From: Longimicrobiales bacterium
GTDB taxonomy: Bacteria; Gemmatimonadota; Gemmatimonadetes; Longimicrobiales; Gaopeijiaceae
Length of the DNA: 6,918 bases
Assembly: GCA_022428035.1 (NCBI GenBank)
Contig: JAKMDG010000238.1
Span: 1-6,918 of the forward strand
Reading direction: 5' to 3'
Made by a program: the position numbers and the translations under genes. How positions within the stretch are numbered: the first letter of the stretch is position 1; each line of letters begins with the position of its first letter. Of this stretch, positions 5,856 through 6,918 are shown piece after piece. Below the pieces are notes generated by a model. The model ran no database searches. It was not told the DNA's origin and saw only the letters and a list, made by a program, of their open reading frames with translations.

Positions 5856-6918
5856 TCACCCTCCCTGGCTGAGCTTCTCTTCGATGACGCCGGTCACCTT
5901 ATCGACAACCCCGCCGAGCGGAAGCTTGGCCAGAACTTCACCCAGAAACCCGAGCACGACGAGGCGCTCCGCTTGCACCTGATCCAGTCCACGGCTCATC
6001 AGATAGAACTTGGCCTCGGCGTCGAGTTCACCGATCGTCGCACCGTGCGAACACTTCACGTCATCCGCCTCGATCTCGAGGTTTGGAAGTGAGTCCGCCC
6101 GAGCGCCGGGTGAGAGCAGCAGGTTGCGATTGGTCTGGTACGCATCGGTCCGCTGCGCGTCAGGGAATACGCGGATGACGCCTCGGAACACCGCACGGCT
6201 GTTGCCGTCCAGCGCGCCCTTGTACAGAAGGTCGCTACCCGTGTTCGGCTCGGTGTGGTCCTGACTCGTATTGAAGTCGAAGTGCTGGTCTCCGTCTCCG
6301 AAGTACAGACCGAGCATCTCTGAATTGGCTCCGGGGCCGAGCAGCTTCGCATTCAGGTCCACACGGTGGACCGACGCCCCGAGTCCGACGTTGAGCGTGT
6401 CGATACGAGCGTCGCGCTGGGCGAGGGTCCGCTGCGCGGACTGCACGAACGTTCCTCGACCGGCCCGCTGCACCTTTACGTACTGGACCACCGCTCCGTC
6501 ACCGGCGACCAATTCGACCGTGGATGAGGTAAGCGTCTGCGTGTCGAAGTCTTCCGAGACGATTTCGTCGACGTACGAGACCTGGCTGCGCGGATCAGCC
6601 ACAATCAGTACACGGCTGAAGTAGGCCGCTCCGGCCTCGCTGATCCATCGCGTCACACGAATCGGCATATCGAGGCGAACATTCGCCGGGACGTACACGA
6701 AAATACCGTCAGCCCAGAGCGCCATGTTGAGCGCCTCGAACTTTCCGTCTTCCGCCGGTACCACACTGCCCAGGTGCTTCTGGACGAGCTCCGGATGCGA
6801 ATCGAGCGCATCGTGAAGCGAGTCGAGAACGACACCCTGCTCGGCGAGCGTCGGGTGGATGTCAGTGTGCACGACATGCCCGTCGATCAGAACGATGTGC
6901 CCCGACGCTTTCTGATCC
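5856..6918 (-). CDS. sufD: SufD, Fe-S cluster scaffold subunit (5' end beyond window)
   Basis: SufD pairs with SufB and the ATPase SufC to form the SufBC2D scaffold on which Fe-S clusters are built. 353 residues are visible and the frame is still open at the right edge (reading DQKASGHIVLIDGHVV before the first possible GTG at 6872), so the GTG is internal and roughly 70-90 N-terminal residues are missing compared with the usual 420-440. Family features: LNMALWADGIFVYVPANV, the beta-helix core, FDFNTSQDHTEPNTGSDLLYKG-type strands, and near the C-terminus LEIEADDVKCSHGATIGELD with FYLMSRGL. The KCSH motif, rather than the SufB Cys-containing version, marks it as SufD; the His appears to match E. 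coli SufD His360, implicated with SufB in cluster assembly. The C-terminal helical tail (AERLVVLGFLGEVL) is typical. Its TGA at 5856 is 7 nt before the Rieske ATG, so these two are cotranscribed. Confidence 0.95.
   Translation of the reverse strand, partial: DQKASGHIVLIDGHVVHTDIHPTLAEQGVVLDSLHDALDSHPELVQKHLGSVVPAEDGKFEALNMALWADGIFVYVPANVRLDMPIRVTRWISEAGAAYFSRVLIVADPRSQVSYVDEIVSEDFDTQTLTSSTVELVAGDGAVVQYVKVQRAGRGTFVQSAQRTLAQRDARIDTLNVGLGASVHRVDLNAKLLGPGANSEMLGLYFGDGDQHFDFNTSQDHTEPNTGSDLLYKGALDGNSRAVFRGVIRVFPDAQRTDAYQTNRNLLLSPGARADSLPNLEIEADDVKCSHGATIGELDAEAKFYLMSRGLDQVQAERLVVLGFLGEVLAKLPLGGVVDKVTGVIEEKLSQGG

Overview
The window is a 6.9 kb piece of a GC-rich bacterial chromosome (about 60% GC by eye), with tightly packed genes on both strands and very little non-coding DNA. 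The SufS/SufU-type SUF cluster, GTG and possibly CTG starts, and long open shadow frames suit a high-GC bacterium. A Gemmatimonadota-like or similar uncultivated environmental lineage is my guess from protein flavour, but no rRNA or other marker is present to settle it. There are no tRNA or rRNA genes, insertion sequences, CRISPR arrays or phage genes.

Left half, + strand. The tail of a truncated gene (end of a probable DUF2007 domain, a Pro/Arg-rich linker, then two predicted hydrophobic helices) ends at 479 on a strong hairpin. It is followed by a medium-chain Zn-dependent alcohol dehydrogenase (559-1812) and, 49 nt later, a DadA-like FAD amino acid/amine dehydrogenase (1862-3118). These two look like a small catabolic redox operon: an NAD(P)-linked alcohol or polyol oxidation beside a flavin-linked amine oxidation. 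The substrate cannot be read from sequence.

Right half, - strand, read right to left. sufD (5' end outside the window), a soluble Rieske ferredoxin, sufS, sufU and ogt form an iron-sulfur cluster assembly operon. SufS removes sulfur from cysteine, SufU (Zn-bound) accepts it, and SufD belongs to the SufBCD scaffold; sufB and sufC are expected just beyond the right edge. The Rieske protein is an electron carrier and a possible reductant or client of the pathway. The last gene is an O6-alkylguanine-DNA alkyltransferase, tightly coupled to sufU and best explained by an unusual CTG start inside a CTGA overlap. The two halves converge at 3118/3134 with only 15 nt between stop codons, where a bulged hairpin could act as a two-way terminator.

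Most of the window is recognisable housekeeping or catabolic content, and I see no clear new system. The observations most worth checking are the ogt start, the suf-ogt linkage, the Rieske gene in the suf cluster, the unusual features of the alcohol dehydrogenase, a possible mini-cistron before the flavoprotein gene, and a structured gap between sufS and sufU.
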